Below, piece by piece: positions 25,883-36,672 of a stretch of 64,000 nucleotides of DNA. Source of the stretch: Litsea cubeba (taxonomy: Eukaryota > Streptophyta > Magnoliopsida > Laurales > Lauraceae); the NCBI GenBank assembly GCA_012931725.1, contig CM022945.1, forward strand, positions 156,456,601-156,520,600, in the 5' to 3' direction. Within the stretch, counting starts at the first letter, position 1. Every line of letters starts with the position of its first letter. The notes below the pieces were generated by a model. The model was given only the letters and a program-made list of their open reading frames with translations, did no database searches and was not told the DNA's origin. The position numbers were made by a program, and so were the translations under genes.

Positions 25883-26446
25883 GAATCTCAACCCATTTGG
25901 TTGAATTCTTCTCTTGTCCAACTCCTATCCATTTCCTTTCTTTCCCCTTCTTTCAAACAGAACTTCATGAATATTTGGGCTATTCCTTGACTTCCTTATC
26001 TCATCAAATCATCATTCAAAATCAATAATACTAAACTATCAAACATGATTAACCATTAAAACTATTAATGAAGACAAATCAAGATTTTGCATAAAACATG
26101 ATAAAACACATGAGAATCATTTCATCCACTTGCCTTGGGTCCAATGCAAAACAAATTGAGCTCTAATCACCTTTTAAGCCCACAATCAAACACAAGGAAG
26201 TTCTTCAAAAAGTAAGGTGTTGTCCAAAGGAAGTCTTGGAGTGGGCAGTTTTCTTCAAAAATGGTGTCAAGATGAAGCCCTTGAGATGAGAAAGAAGATT
26301 GTATCCTCTAATTTTCCATTAGCACTAGCTTTGTGGGGGATTGAAGATGAAGAAGTAAGAAAAAGGGTAAGGGAAAACCCTTAGGGCTGGGATTTCTCTT
26401 CTCCTCTAGGGTTTTTGCCAGAAATGGAAAAAAGAAGAAGAAGCTT

Positions 26447-26456
26447 TCTATATATA
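26447..26456 (-). promoter_or_regulatory. TATA box in the 5' LTR of the Tekay/Del element
   Basis: CTATATATAG read on the minus strand, just upstream of GAAAGCTTCTTC. The equivalent in the 3' LTR is at 14523-14532. Position fits a U3/R junction, giving a leader of over 2 kb before the primer site. Confidence 0.5.
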
Positions 26457-26961
26457 GTAAGTGAGGATGGGGCCCACAACTTAAAAGACTTCTCGGGCTC
26501 AAAACATGGTTTTCGGGGCTTCAAACAAATTCGACGAAGAAGACAAAGTTGATCGGCAAAATTTCTAGTTTCTAAAAAGTATATATTTTGCACATTTTGG
26601 TGATATTGAAATCGGTGTCCAGATTTTGGGTAAAAAGACCATTTTGCCCTCAATTGCGAAAAGTCGGGTTTAGGGTCCTCGAATGGAAACGATGTCAACA
26701 TGAAAGTTGTAGGGATTAGCAAGATATGTCCAACGAGGTTAAAAACATGATTTTTGGAAATCATCGGTAAACCCCCAATCTCACACAATTTGTAACAAGA
26801 ACCCCCAAAGGGTCCCACAAGTAAAAAGGCTCTCCAAATTCCCCAAAGCTATTATAAAAGCTATTCTAATCCCAAACTAACTCAAAAACCACTAAACACA
26901 CTTAAAGCTAAAACACAGCTTAATCAACTCTAAACGAGGTCTCTCGGGTCGGGGTCTTACA

Positions 26962-28019
26962 ATGCTGTTACACACGATGCCAATCATAAACTCCTCCCCA
27001 TCGCTTTTGCCTTCGCGGAAGCCGAGCGACGCGATAGTTGGGAGTGGTTCCTTGCAAATCTGCATGTAGCGCTTGGTGAGCCTAATAATTTGACTATTGT
27101 GTCAGACCGCCAAAAAGGTCTTATTCCGGCGCTCTTGAATACCATACCCTCTGCAAAGCATTGTTATTGTTGCCGTCACATTGCGGAGAATATTAGGGTG
27201 GCTTTCAGCGATGCGGCGATTGTTATGAAATTTTGGCGTGCCGCCAAAGCGAACAGGCCGTTTGAGTATGATGCATATATGAATGATATACGGGTAGTCA
27301 ACCAAGAGGCTTTCACTTACATTAATGCAATCGAAAGGCAACGATGGGCTGATGCATATGTAGATGGACGTCGGTATGAAATGCTCACTAGTAACGCAGC
27401 ATAATGCACAAATGCCATCTTAAAGGATACGAGAGTCCTGCCTATTACAAGACAAGTCGAGGAAATACGGGCCAAGTTAATGGAGTTCTATCAGAAGCGC
27501 CATCTTGAGTCGCAAGCATTGACAAGTCGTCTAACACCGTATGCGGAGACAGTTTTAGAAAGAGAAACGGAAGAAGCTCGGCGACTGCATGTTCGTGTTG
27601 CTGGTTTGATTGAGTTTCAGGTACAACCTGCGCAGTACATGGACGTTGTTGATCTTGAACGCAAGACTTGCATGTGTCAAAAGTGGGATATCCTGGGGAT
27701 CCCTTGTGCTCATGCATTGGCTTCAATGAGAGTTAGAAATTATGATCCATATGAATTCTGTGGACACTGGTACCTATCAAGTGTATATCGTATAACATAT
27801 AGTGAAGTGTTGCATTCTACCCGTGATAATAAGCAGTGGGAGCACACATCTGATGTATGAGTTTTACCACCATGAGCTACTAAGCAACTAGGGCGGCCAA
27901 AGAAAAATAGGATTCGGACCGAGGATCGCGGCTGCCAAAGGAGGTTAGTCACTTGTGGTAACTGTAAGGAGAGGGGGCATAACCGGCAAAGTTGTTGCAA
28001 TCCTCCTGCGCAGACTTGA
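26962..28019 (+). pseudogene. MuDR-type transposase, 3' half (DDE remainder, SWIM, zinc knuckle)
   Basis: Resumes in the frame of the 5' half at GCT 26964 with AVTHDANHKLLPIAFAFAEAE, the stretch that normally follows the first catalytic Asp region. TIVSDRQKGLIPAL (about 27093-27134) carries the second Asp, and KHCYCCRHIAENI follows. A SWIM zinc finger is seen as CMCQKWDILGIPCAHALA (near 27670-27722). Two stops (27858 and 27873) separate a C-terminal tail with basic GRPKKNR and a zinc knuckle CGNCKERGHNRQSC (27954-27995), ending at TGA 28017. Another stop, TAA, lies at 27402. Together with the LTR insertion this is a clear pseudogene. Confidence 0.85.
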
Positions 28020-28079
28020 GGAGGCAGCCATTCATATCTAGATATTCTGGGGATGGCATTTTTTGAAAGTAATTATGGT

Positions 28080-28450
28080 TGGTTGGTGTTAATGTGGTAT
28101 GAATGTCTTGGTAGTTGCAGCCATCTGGATAGTGTACAGCCTACTGAAGGATTTTTTTTTTGAATGGGGATGCAATATGAATTGTTAATATGTGTTGTGG
28201 ATGTCTTGCTAGATGCAGCCATCTTCGAAGTGTACAGCCCTACTGATGCATTTTTTGTAAGGGGGATGCAAGATGACTTGTTAATGTGTGGTATGGATGT
28301 CTTCATAGATATAGCCATCTGGATAGTGTACAGCCTACTGAAGCATTTTTTTGGAGGGGGGATGCAAGATGACTTGTCAATATGTGGTGTGGATGTCTTG
28401 ATAGATACAGCCATGTGGAACATTTAATAGTCTACTAAAGCATTTTTTGG
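28080..28450 (+). repeat. ~105-bp tandem repeats downstream of the transposase
   Basis: Four imperfect units share GATGTCTT..TAGAT.CAGCCATCT, GTGTACAGCC(C)TACTGA, a T-run and GGGGGATGCAAGATGA. They are non-coding and in the presumed 3' UTR of the transposase gene. Confidence 0.7.
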
Positions 28451-28759
28451 GAGGGTGTGATTGTGGTTTGAATATGCAGCCTCTATCGATGGTGTACAGT
28501 CTACTGAACAACATAGGGTTGGTTAGACAATGCTGTTCAGACCTTGTACATCTTGTGGGATGGGGTGTAATTTTTTAGAATAGCATATAAGATGTTTTTT
28601 AAAGATTATATTTGTTGTAAACTTTTTGTGGTGATGATTATATATATAATGTTTCTTGCATTGTGGGTCGGTTATTGATATCTTATTTTTTCCACTAGGA
28701 CCATTTGTTAATGACAGCCCCTAACTTAGGTATAAAATGTGAAATACATGATAAATGAT

Positions 28760-29110
28760 ATGGTCGATATCGACTGTCTATATAGTCGATATCGACTATT
28801 TCTGTAATTTATAAGTTACAGTTAAATAGTCGATATCGACTATTACTGTAAATTATCAATATTCAGTTATACAGTCGATAACGACTATTACTGTAATTTC
28901 TAAGTTACAGTTTAATAGTCGATATTGACTATTTCTGTAAATTTCAATGTTCATCTAGATAGTCGATATCGACTACTACAGTCATTTCTATGTTACAGTT
29001 AAATGGTCGACATCGACTATTACATTAAATTTCTGTGTTCTGTTAAATAGTCAATATCGACTACTACTGTAATTTCTATGTTTCAGTTAAATAGTCGATA
29101 TCGACTATTG
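28760..29110. repeat. Array of nine GTCGATATCGAC palindromes
   Basis: Nine copies or near-copies of ATAGTCGATATCGACTAT lie between 28760 and 29110, spaced roughly 30-50 bp. Spacers repeat the phrase TACTGTAA(A/T)TT(T/A)C..GTTACAGTTAA. Some copies have one or two changes (for example GATAAC, GATATTGAC, GACATC). The same palindrome lies in both TIRs. The array sits between the 3' ends of the convergent transposase and PMD-Ulp genes. Confidence 0.9.
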
Positions 29111-29407
29111 GTTAGATGTTTTCTCACATATTCAATTCCAGGACACCTAAAAATACATCATCATCATCAAAAGCATACATTCATTTGCATTAAATAATTC
29201 CACATCTAAAAGGGGACATCCACATGAACCATTAAAATGAATACCAATACATTAAATGTAAAAAACTTTGGCATTAAATATTTACACAAAAGTTTTTACA
29301 AAAGAAAGGTACAAGCTCACAAAAGGATTCATTGCTCCTCAGTCAACCTCTTCGTCTGCTATCCAAAACCTTTTACAAAACTACTCTTAACCAGCCAAAC
29401 AATATGA

Positions 29408-30018
29408 TCAAACCGGCAAGTTCAACAAGTTCGGAAGATTCAGCCTATTAGCATTCACCTGCCAACTTCTCTTGAATATTTCAATTACAATTTTGCTACG
29501 GAAGTAAGGGATGTCGGACTGTTTAAATGTGATGGGACGGCGATGAACACAATGCTCCGCGAATGCAACAACGAATACTCCGCAGTCATTACCATTGTCT
29601 TGGTGAGGAATGTCTTCCTTGATCAGTATAGGCCATAAAAATGGATCCGTCCAGCCAAAATGCATGTACATAGAATTCAACCACCCGATCTGCAACAATA
29701 TCAAAATGGGGGATTATCATAGGTGATGTCGACAAAACATCTGATGAATGTTTTTTAGGATCATAAACCTTACTTACAAACATAAACAATACTTATAAAC
29801 TGCTCAGCTTTACTCTGTGACAAACGATCACCAGGTAAACTGTTGTAGAACTCCCACCTTCGTTCATCAACGTAGCCCACCACCAATGTGAAATGGTTCC
29901 TGTAGTGGAGCACAAACACTAGTGTTTGTGCCTCCCGGGCTTCCCATACTCTATGGCCTTGCTTGCCGAATGTAGCTTCAGCACTGGTAGCAGAACCCTC
30001 CTGCCACCAACTCTGCAT
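29408..30018 (-). pseudogene. Ulp1-like cysteine protease (C48) domain of the MULE cargo gene
   Basis: Two exon-like pieces carry a Ulp1/SENP-type fold. The first (about 30018-29775) has HYRNHFTLVVGYVDERRWEF followed by YNSL. It supplies the catalytic His; the position usually held by Asp (Y-D-S) reads Asn. The second (about 29704-29408) has the Gln and Cys motif HQDNGNDCGVFVVAFAEHC. Intact enzymes cleave SUMO-like conjugates; activity is not implied here. The gap between the pieces looks like an intron (29788-29700). Transcription is convergent with the transposase. Confidence 0.75.
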
Positions 30019-30024
30019 TGAGTT

Positions 30025-31540
30025 TTACCACCAAATCAATGAATATTTTCAATATAAAGGACAATGCGTAATCGAGGTGTTATTAAAATTCAATGTGAAG
30101 GACAGTTCAGCCTAGATTTACAGATATACTAGGGTCCGCGATGAAAACGGTTGGACACCCTGTTCTTAGGATCTCAAAGTAATAGTACATAAGATTAGTG
30201 TCCAACCAAGTTCCCTCGTCAAGTGTATTCTTTAATCGCGGCTGGAGACCATGGTATAAATGCTGGCTAGTTCAGACTCCCTACATGACAGATATTTTAT
30301 TAATAAGTAGCTTTGACATGGGTAGGACATGAGTATTGGGTACAGTTTGAAACACAGTAAAATAAACTTCCATACTTACTTTGTACTATAAATTTCCTTG
30401 AAACCCTGCACCAGAAATTGTTCCTGTTCATTTAATACGTAACTCGAATGCACCATAGAATGAGAGTAGTCGGAGAACTTTACGGGGACTTTACGCATAC
30501 GGGGCAGGCGCTTGATTCTCCAAATCGACGACATTACACTAGCCATCGAGGCGGCAGCAACTATTGTGGAATCACTATGAACTGACACCGGAGTGTCAAA
30601 CAGTACCCTGGCTAGTGGCGGTGTGTCGAGCACCTCTTCAAATGGTGGTACGTATGATGGATGACCCTCTCTTTGAATGTTGTCACGACGTTTTTTTCCC
30701 TTTCTCATGTAAGTTTTCACTTTTGGACTTTTAAGAGCTGGTTTCTTGAATCTCGCATTAGAGGGAATATTGTAGGAGGGAGCTGTAGGTGTATCGGCAG
30801 CCATATGAGGGGGATCAGTTTGGAATGGAGCAGCATCGGTCTCTTGAACATTCTGATCGGGAACGGTGCAAGATGGACCAGCATCAGTATTAGGAGCCGT
30901 CTGAGGGGAAACCTTTTGAGATGAACCATTATGAGGGGTTTCAGTTTTTGTCTGAAAGTAAACAGTGCAGACAGAGTCAGATTACATTTCAATAAAATCT
31001 AGAAAAGTTATCGGCAGATTACCTTCTCTACATCCTCATCGGACACTGAGCTGTTGCCATCTTCCATGTTGAAGTTTTTGAATTTCGTCCTGAATGCTGC
31101 CTTGAATGTCTTAAGTTTTTTCCTGATCGAGTCCGCCAGACTTGATAGGCCCTTCTTCCTCCTGTCGGACCGATCACATGACTGCTCTAAACGTGCAACA
31201 AGTTGTTCAACCTGGATTCATGTATAGGAATTTATGTCATGCAAAAAGAAGCAATATTACTACCATATAAAAGGAAAACATCAATTCCTTTACATTCAAT
31301 ACTTACACATTTTTGTGGGACACACGTGTAGGTATGCTGCGCATGTACTTCAGCCTCATTAACATCACTTTGCCCAACCCTTCCTATGTGTTAGAGTGTG
31401 TTGGCAACATACCAGACGAAGTAATCTTCTGAATGTATAGACTGAGTGCACTCCTCTCCGCGTAATCCGAGTTGCCTTCTTGCAGGCCACAATGCTGCTA
31501 TCTCTTCGTCCATATGTAAGTTGTAGTCAATTACAATCCT
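30025..31540 (-). pseudogene. Linker region of the PMD-Ulp gene
   Basis: Lies between the PMD part and the protease part on the minus strand. The largest open piece (30804-30376) has a Pro- and Lys-rich segment (KKPALKSPKVKTYMRKGKKRR, nuclear-localisation-like) and an FSDYSHS..HSSYVLNEQEQ stretch before the protease half. Open pieces at 30992-30717 and 31200-31020 are fragmentary. Exon borders cannot be fixed from sequence alone. Confidence 0.45.
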
Positions 31541-32835
31541 CTATATACATTCTATTCTCACGTATGGCAAATTGAAGGGGGGGGGGACTAGTTGCTTGAG
31601 GCCAAACTGCTTCATGACTCGCCACGTGTTATGCCGCTCAACAATCTAGTACCACACGAGCACGGTCGATGAAGAAAAAAGATCCCGATCCCCTTTGGGC
31701 ACGCTCAATCGAAATTTCTTGCTGTAGTTATTATACGGCTGCCAAGTGAACTGCATACCATTTAAAAAGAAGACATTAGGCAAATGTAATGAGGAAAGAA
31801 AGTAATAATTATGTACAATTATGTTTGAAAACACTAATATATTTACCCCATCAGCCGGCAAGGTGTTTAGTTGGTGTCTTACTTCACTGACCGATGCTGT
31901 GTATGGGTGTTCCCCAAGCCTCCTATGCCATGTCTTGAAAAGTGGAAATTTTATGTCTTTCTTCCAAGCTCGATCTGGCAGAGGACACCATCCAATAGTC
32001 ATTCGAGAATAAGCCCATATCTACGATGGAAAACATTAAGACATAGGCATTAGTTAGGTTTTAAACTATGCAGCCTTTTGTAATGTAAGTTTGAAAATTA
32101 ATCACCTGTATAAGCTACAAAGGCCCCGTTGGTGTTCTGCAGGACTTACTGTCCCCCTCCTGCGAACCTTTCTTCTTACCTTCATCCTCTTTCTTCTTTC
32201 CTGCATCCTCTTTCTTCTCCTCGCCCCCACCAAGTTGCCTTTGCCAACATTCTATAAAGGTTTGCAAGACATGCGGGGGCCCATGCATAAGGCTTGAATT
32301 CTCTAAACAATTCAAGTAGATAAGCAGGCCCCCTCGCACCGGAAGTCTATGTGAATATTTGACCGGACACCAAAAAAAAAAGATATGCCCGGGTGGCTCT
32401 AATCTCATCATCTTTGTGTTTCTTCCTATCCTCATCCTCCAAGGCAGCAGGGCTAAAGTTGTCCTCAAGCCACTTAAATTTTATCGTTATGCCAACATAG
32501 TCTTGCTTCTTCTATGGCGTGATCCCAAGCAACTCTTGACAAACTGGCTCTACATATCTACCCTAAAAAGTCCGTCCAGTTACGATCGGGCCATCGACTG
32601 GCAAGCCATAGATATCAGCAACATCTTCAAGTGTTATAGTTGCTTCACCGGTTGGCAAATGGAATGAATTCGTTTCTGGACGCCACCTCTCAATCAAAGC
32701 TGTTATCAAGGCATGGTCTATGACCATACGATCCATGCCTGCCAAGTGGTGTAGACCCGTTTGCCATATGTATCGCTTTTGATTTTCTGTAAGCACCCAT
32801 ACATGTTTATCGGGGTTTGTTGGGATACACCTCAT
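31541..32835 (-). pseudogene. Plant mobile domain (PMD) of the MULE cargo gene
   Basis: A probable start is ATG 32835 (MRCIPTNPDKHVW). The motif DHALITALIERWRPETNSFH, then LPTGEATITLEDVADIYGLP and VDGPIVTG, is the hallmark of the plant mobile / aminotransferase-like domain. It continues into YVEPVCQELLGITP, YVGITIKFKWLED and ATRAYLFFLVSGQIF. In-frame stops occur near 32563, 32512 and 32350. A C-terminal part with IGWCPLPDRAWKKDIKFPLF (about 32000-31860) and a WQPYN motif near 31740 follows after apparent introns. PMD proteins are plant factors, some acting in silencing; many copies ride in transposons. This copy is broken. Confidence 0.8.
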
Positions 32836-35800
32836 GCGTCCAAATTCCTGGTAAGAACAATAACCATTGAATAGATTCCATGGACAATACAACCCTAAAA
32901 AAAAATAAAAGATATTGAAGTTATAAGTAGAGACCATATTTGTATTTACGATATACCTCTCCTTGATGAATTCCCTCCGAAATATGATTTGTTTGCTGGA
33001 AGAGGAGTACATTGGACCCATCGGCACTGTTTTCTTCATGAACCTGCAAAATATCAAATGTGATAATTGGCCAATTAATATGGACAGTGGACAATCAAAT
33101 TAGTTTTGACTATTCAGAGTATGGGCCATGCATCATAGGGCAACAACTTGTGCAGTTGTGGCAAAATAATTTCCTAATAAGTAATAAAGCTCAGCCAGAA
33201 ATGAATATAGATAAGCCCCTGCTTAGTTACAGCTTGGATTACCAAGTCCAAGCCCGATTCTAAATTCATAATCTAAGCCCGAGCTAAGTTGGTGATTACA
33301 AACATACTCCCTCATAAATTATCCACTACTTTTATTAAAAAAATGGAATGAACTTTTTACACTTATTTGTTTAGAAGGCCCCAAAAGATTTATTGCAAAT
33401 GGAACATGTAATCCAAGAATTCACACAAATACAAACGTGTACAATAGAATAGTATAGATATGTAAGGAGGAGTTACCAATGGCCTGAGCCGGAGTGTAGC
33501 TAAGTCTCATATCACAAAAATTGGCCAAAGTCTCAGCCAAAACCGAAACAAGCCTATCCTTAATTGTATCATAGTTTGCTGCCCATTTGTTTAGTTGGTA
33601 TTGAATTTATTAAGTTTTTAAGGCATCCCTATCTCTCATGTGGTCAACATTGAAGGATTGGAGATCAAGTTTTGTAAGATGCCTTTAAACAACTTCCTTT
33701 TTTTATACTTGAAAATTAAACTTTAGGAATATAATGAATTTTAACTAATTCAATGCCAAGTAGGCAAATAGCCCCCCAGAGAGATGGGGCTAATCCTTCC
33801 TTGGTTTGCTCAAGTTACCTATGACACACCGAGATTCTCCGTGAATATGTATGGTACTGTTACTTATAATAGGAAAGAGAGCAAGGTACTGTTAGGTAAC
33901 AAGGCACAGCTAACATCTTTTACATTCACAAGATTTCCTACGCAAGATTTTCCATGACATGGGCAATGACTGTGGTCTGAATGTCTAATTGCTCAGTTAC
34001 ATGCCAACCTCTCATGGAATCTTTCGGTGACAAAAAGTCATTTTATAGACTACTATAGGGTATTATAATATCTCTCTAATTACTCACCAAATCACGTACA
34101 AAATGGCATGTCTAATCACTTGTTGAATGCTGATATTCAACGTCTATTCAAAGACCCCCATTCAGATTGGAACCATTAGGAAAATATCAAGTAAAAAATC
34201 TACAAAATCCGTAGCATATTCAGAGTTGTTTGGATCTCTCTAATTGCTAGTCTAATCACATTGATTAAACAAATGTCATGTCTTGGACTAGTCTAATGTT
34301 GAGAAATGAAAAGGAAAAACACACTAGTCTCACCCTCTTTATAAGATAGCATATCTTTGAAAATTATTCAGTCAGTAAAAGTTAATTTGATTCGAAGTCT
34401 ATTCAGAAAAATTCATTTATATGATAGTATCTAAAATTGGATAATAAAGATGAAGATCCACAACTGACTATCACATGATCTTCCTTTTGATGGCATATCC
34501 AACTTATAACCCTCACCCCTTACCTGTTTAAAATTGTTTCATTATAACCCATATGACTATATGATTTTGACGAATTTAATTCCATTTAAACATATGGCCC
34601 CAATTAAAACTAAACTTAAAACATTTATATCAAAAAGTCATATCAGAATAGATATATAAATCCGAAGCAATCAAATCAGATGTCCATCAAGTTATTCATA
34701 AAACTTGGAAGTGTTTGGTACTACTGGTTTGCGTAGTTTCCGTATAAGCGATCCCACACCTCATTTTGTTTGGTGAGACAGACTAGGTTGGTTAGGCATA
34801 AAACATTTTTCTGATGTCTTTTTCCATCTCTAGGTATGTTAAAGTGTGATGTCTTGCAAGCTATTCTCATCTGACAAGAAGTTCAAAAATGGGCTAGTTA
34901 ATGCCATCTTGCAAGCATTTCCAGAGGGATTTTCCTTTCATAACATTTGCATTATGTCAACTATGTGTGCTGCCACCGGACCAGATTTTTAATCCAAACT
35001 ATCTGGGGCCCCTGGAGATGAGTCTCGATACTTTATCTCTAATAAGATGAATCTCTCGACTACAACTCCAATCAATGTGGCCAAGAAAGTAGAATCTTGG
35101 GAAAAACAGTTTATTAGAAGAAGGCCATAGACACAACTGATAACTTGACCAAACTCACCCCACCCCACCCTACTCTCTTCAAGAGCCTGAATTTCAAAAA
35201 CAACTACTAACCCATCTGGAAAACCTAACCAGATAGGAAACGGTAGTGGTATGATTCCACCAGGCGAGAAGGCCACCAAAACGTGCCTATACCAGTGTCG
35301 GTTATATCGAGGTTTTTATTCCTTAGCCGAAGCTTGAACAAACAACTTGACTTGCTCAGTCAAAGGAGTTTGCAAGCAGGCAAAAATGGCCGATAGTTTG
35401 GTGTTCTATTGAAGACAAGTTTCTTTCTTGCCATCCAAAAAAACCAGAAAAGAAAGGGGTAAATAAGGGAAAAGGCGGGTTGTCAATCCAGTTAACAATC
35501 CACTCATGATCTAAAATCACCAATCTAATGCTGATCTATGTAATGATAATGTTGTTTTGCAGGAAGCTTGGATGCATGAAGTCAGGGAAGAATGTTCTCA
35601 AATGAGTCAGTAGATAGCTAATAATATTTGTTATTTTGGTTGTATGTCTCCTTTTTGTAGTCTTTGCTCTTATTAATAAAAGTCATCACTTTTCAGAAAA
35701 AAGAATGAGGTTCGAGAAATACGAAGTTCCATATAACATGCCAAGCATTTCTATCCCATCATGGATACATATGAATATTTATTTGATTGATAATGCAGTT

Positions 35801-36535
35801 GGATTTCAAGTAAATGAGGAGGAAAAACATATATCCAGTATATGTTTTTGGAGAAGTGATGTGTGGTTCCCATCGACTGTGATTGTGTCAAATTATTACT
35901 TTCTTTAGGTTAGACAACTGCACTTGCTACATTTTTAAAAAGGAAAAAATCACTGAATATAGAATGCATGGATCCAATGCTTCACAAGTGAAAATTTTCA
36001 TCCTCAAATCAAAGAGTGGGCTGCTTCTACTTTGTTATTTGGAATCCAGTTGGTAAATTCCATTGAGAAGTTATATTAATTCAAAACCAATGTACTATGA
36101 TTCCATATAACCCCACAAAAAACGAACAAATTGCAGCGCTCAACTTCGGTCCAGCCATTTCTAAATGGGCAAACTAGAAAGTGTGAATGAGATTGCATTT
36201 TAATGAAAATACAGAGTTAGAAGGAGATTGCAAGGTCGCTCCCTTCCAAACGATCAAAACCCATCAAAACACAATAAATCCCACTGCAAATTTAGGGTAC
36301 AAATACTCCTAGGGCACAAATACAACGACGAACAGAAACATACCTCCATGTGCGTCACCCTATAGGATAATGTTGAGAAAAGTTGGAGCGATTGATACCC
36401 TGGGACCACCGTCTGGGACCACCGTTGAGAAGAGAGAAGACGACAATGATGATGAAAGGGAAGGAAAGGGAAAAGGGAAAAGAGGAAAAGGAGACAGAGA
36501 CAGTGCGAGTTGGTGGGGTTAAGAATTGCGCAGTT
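32836..36535. other. Right part of the MULE, no confident gene
   Basis: Probably holds the promoter and leader of the minus-strand PMD-Ulp gene. A short open piece at 33057-32957 with a GTATAT donor may be an upstream exon, but splicing it to an acceptor at 32895 does not keep the frame. 33060-36200 is AT-rich without recognised domains. 35600-35700 has a T-rich stretch ending in TTATTAATAAAAGT, resembling a 3' end of some transcript. 36380-36500 is purine-rich. Confidence 0.4.
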
Positions 36536-36672
36536 ATAGTCGATATCTACTATTACGCTAAAAGACAAAAAAAAAGGGAAACGTAGATTTAGGGCCCAAT
36601 CAGTGTGATCTTCTTTACTAGGGCCAATTGCAATAATACCCTATTTTTGAGGGTTTTTCCCGTTAAATCCCC
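36536..36672 (-). repeat. MULE right terminal inverted repeat
   Basis: The reverse complement begins GGGGATTTAACGGGAAAAAC and parallels the left TIR through to a slightly degraded palindrome (ATAGTCGATATCTACTAT). It is followed by the 9-bp duplication ATTATAATA. Confidence 0.85.

Larger units (their letters stand above)
12048..26961 (-). mobile_element. Tekay/Del-type chromovirus (Ty3-gypsy) inserted in the MULE transposase
   Basis: Minus-strand element with LTRs of ~2.97-2.99 kb, an initiator-Met tRNA primer site, gag with zinc knuckles, protease, reverse transcriptase, RNase H, integrase and a C-terminal chromodomain. LTR termini are TGTAAGACCCC...GCGACA read on its own strand, typical of the Del/Tekay lineage. 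The LTRs differ at about 40 sites by eye (~1.4%), mostly transitions. Coding frames carry several stops and frameshifts, and a solo LTR splits the element at the protease-RT junction. Length without the solo LTR is about 10.9 kb. No clean 5-bp target duplication was found. Confidence 0.9.
23994..26961 (-). repeat. 5' LTR of the Tekay/Del element
   Basis: Same termini as the 3' LTR. Differences include an ~18-bp deletion near 24444 and about 40 substitutions. Its inner (left) border adjoins the primer binding site, so it is the promoter-bearing 5' LTR of a minus-strand element. Confidence 0.9.
9150..36672 (+). mobile_element. MuDR-type transposon (MULE) with PMD-Ulp cargo, interrupted by a retrotransposon
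   Basis: The ends are inverted repeats of ~138 bp beginning GGGGATTTAACG. They are flanked by 9-bp duplications TTTATAATA (9141-9149) and ATTATAATA (36673-36681), 8 of 9 identical, the length expected for MULEs. Inside are a MuDR-family transposase gene (plus, broken), a convergent plant-mobile-domain/Ulp1-protease gene (minus, broken), a palindrome array between them, and a 14.9-kb Tekay/Del element in the transposase. Without that insert the MULE is about 12.6 kb. MULEs carrying Ulp1-like genes are a known plant group (Kaonashi-type); this one fits in outline. Confidence 0.85.

Noticed and set aside
28760..29110. CRISPR-like repeat-spacer look of the palindrome array
   Set aside because: Eukaryotic context, spacers are themselves repeated, and the motif belongs to the MULE ends.
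32957..33057. Upstream exon of the PMD gene
   Set aside because: Donor GTATAT and acceptor at 32895 exist, but the junction does not preserve the PMD frame, so not called as an exon.
35636..35908. Plus-strand frame with a hydrophobic N-terminus
   Set aside because: AT-rich DNA, no domain, no splice or promoter support; probably chance.
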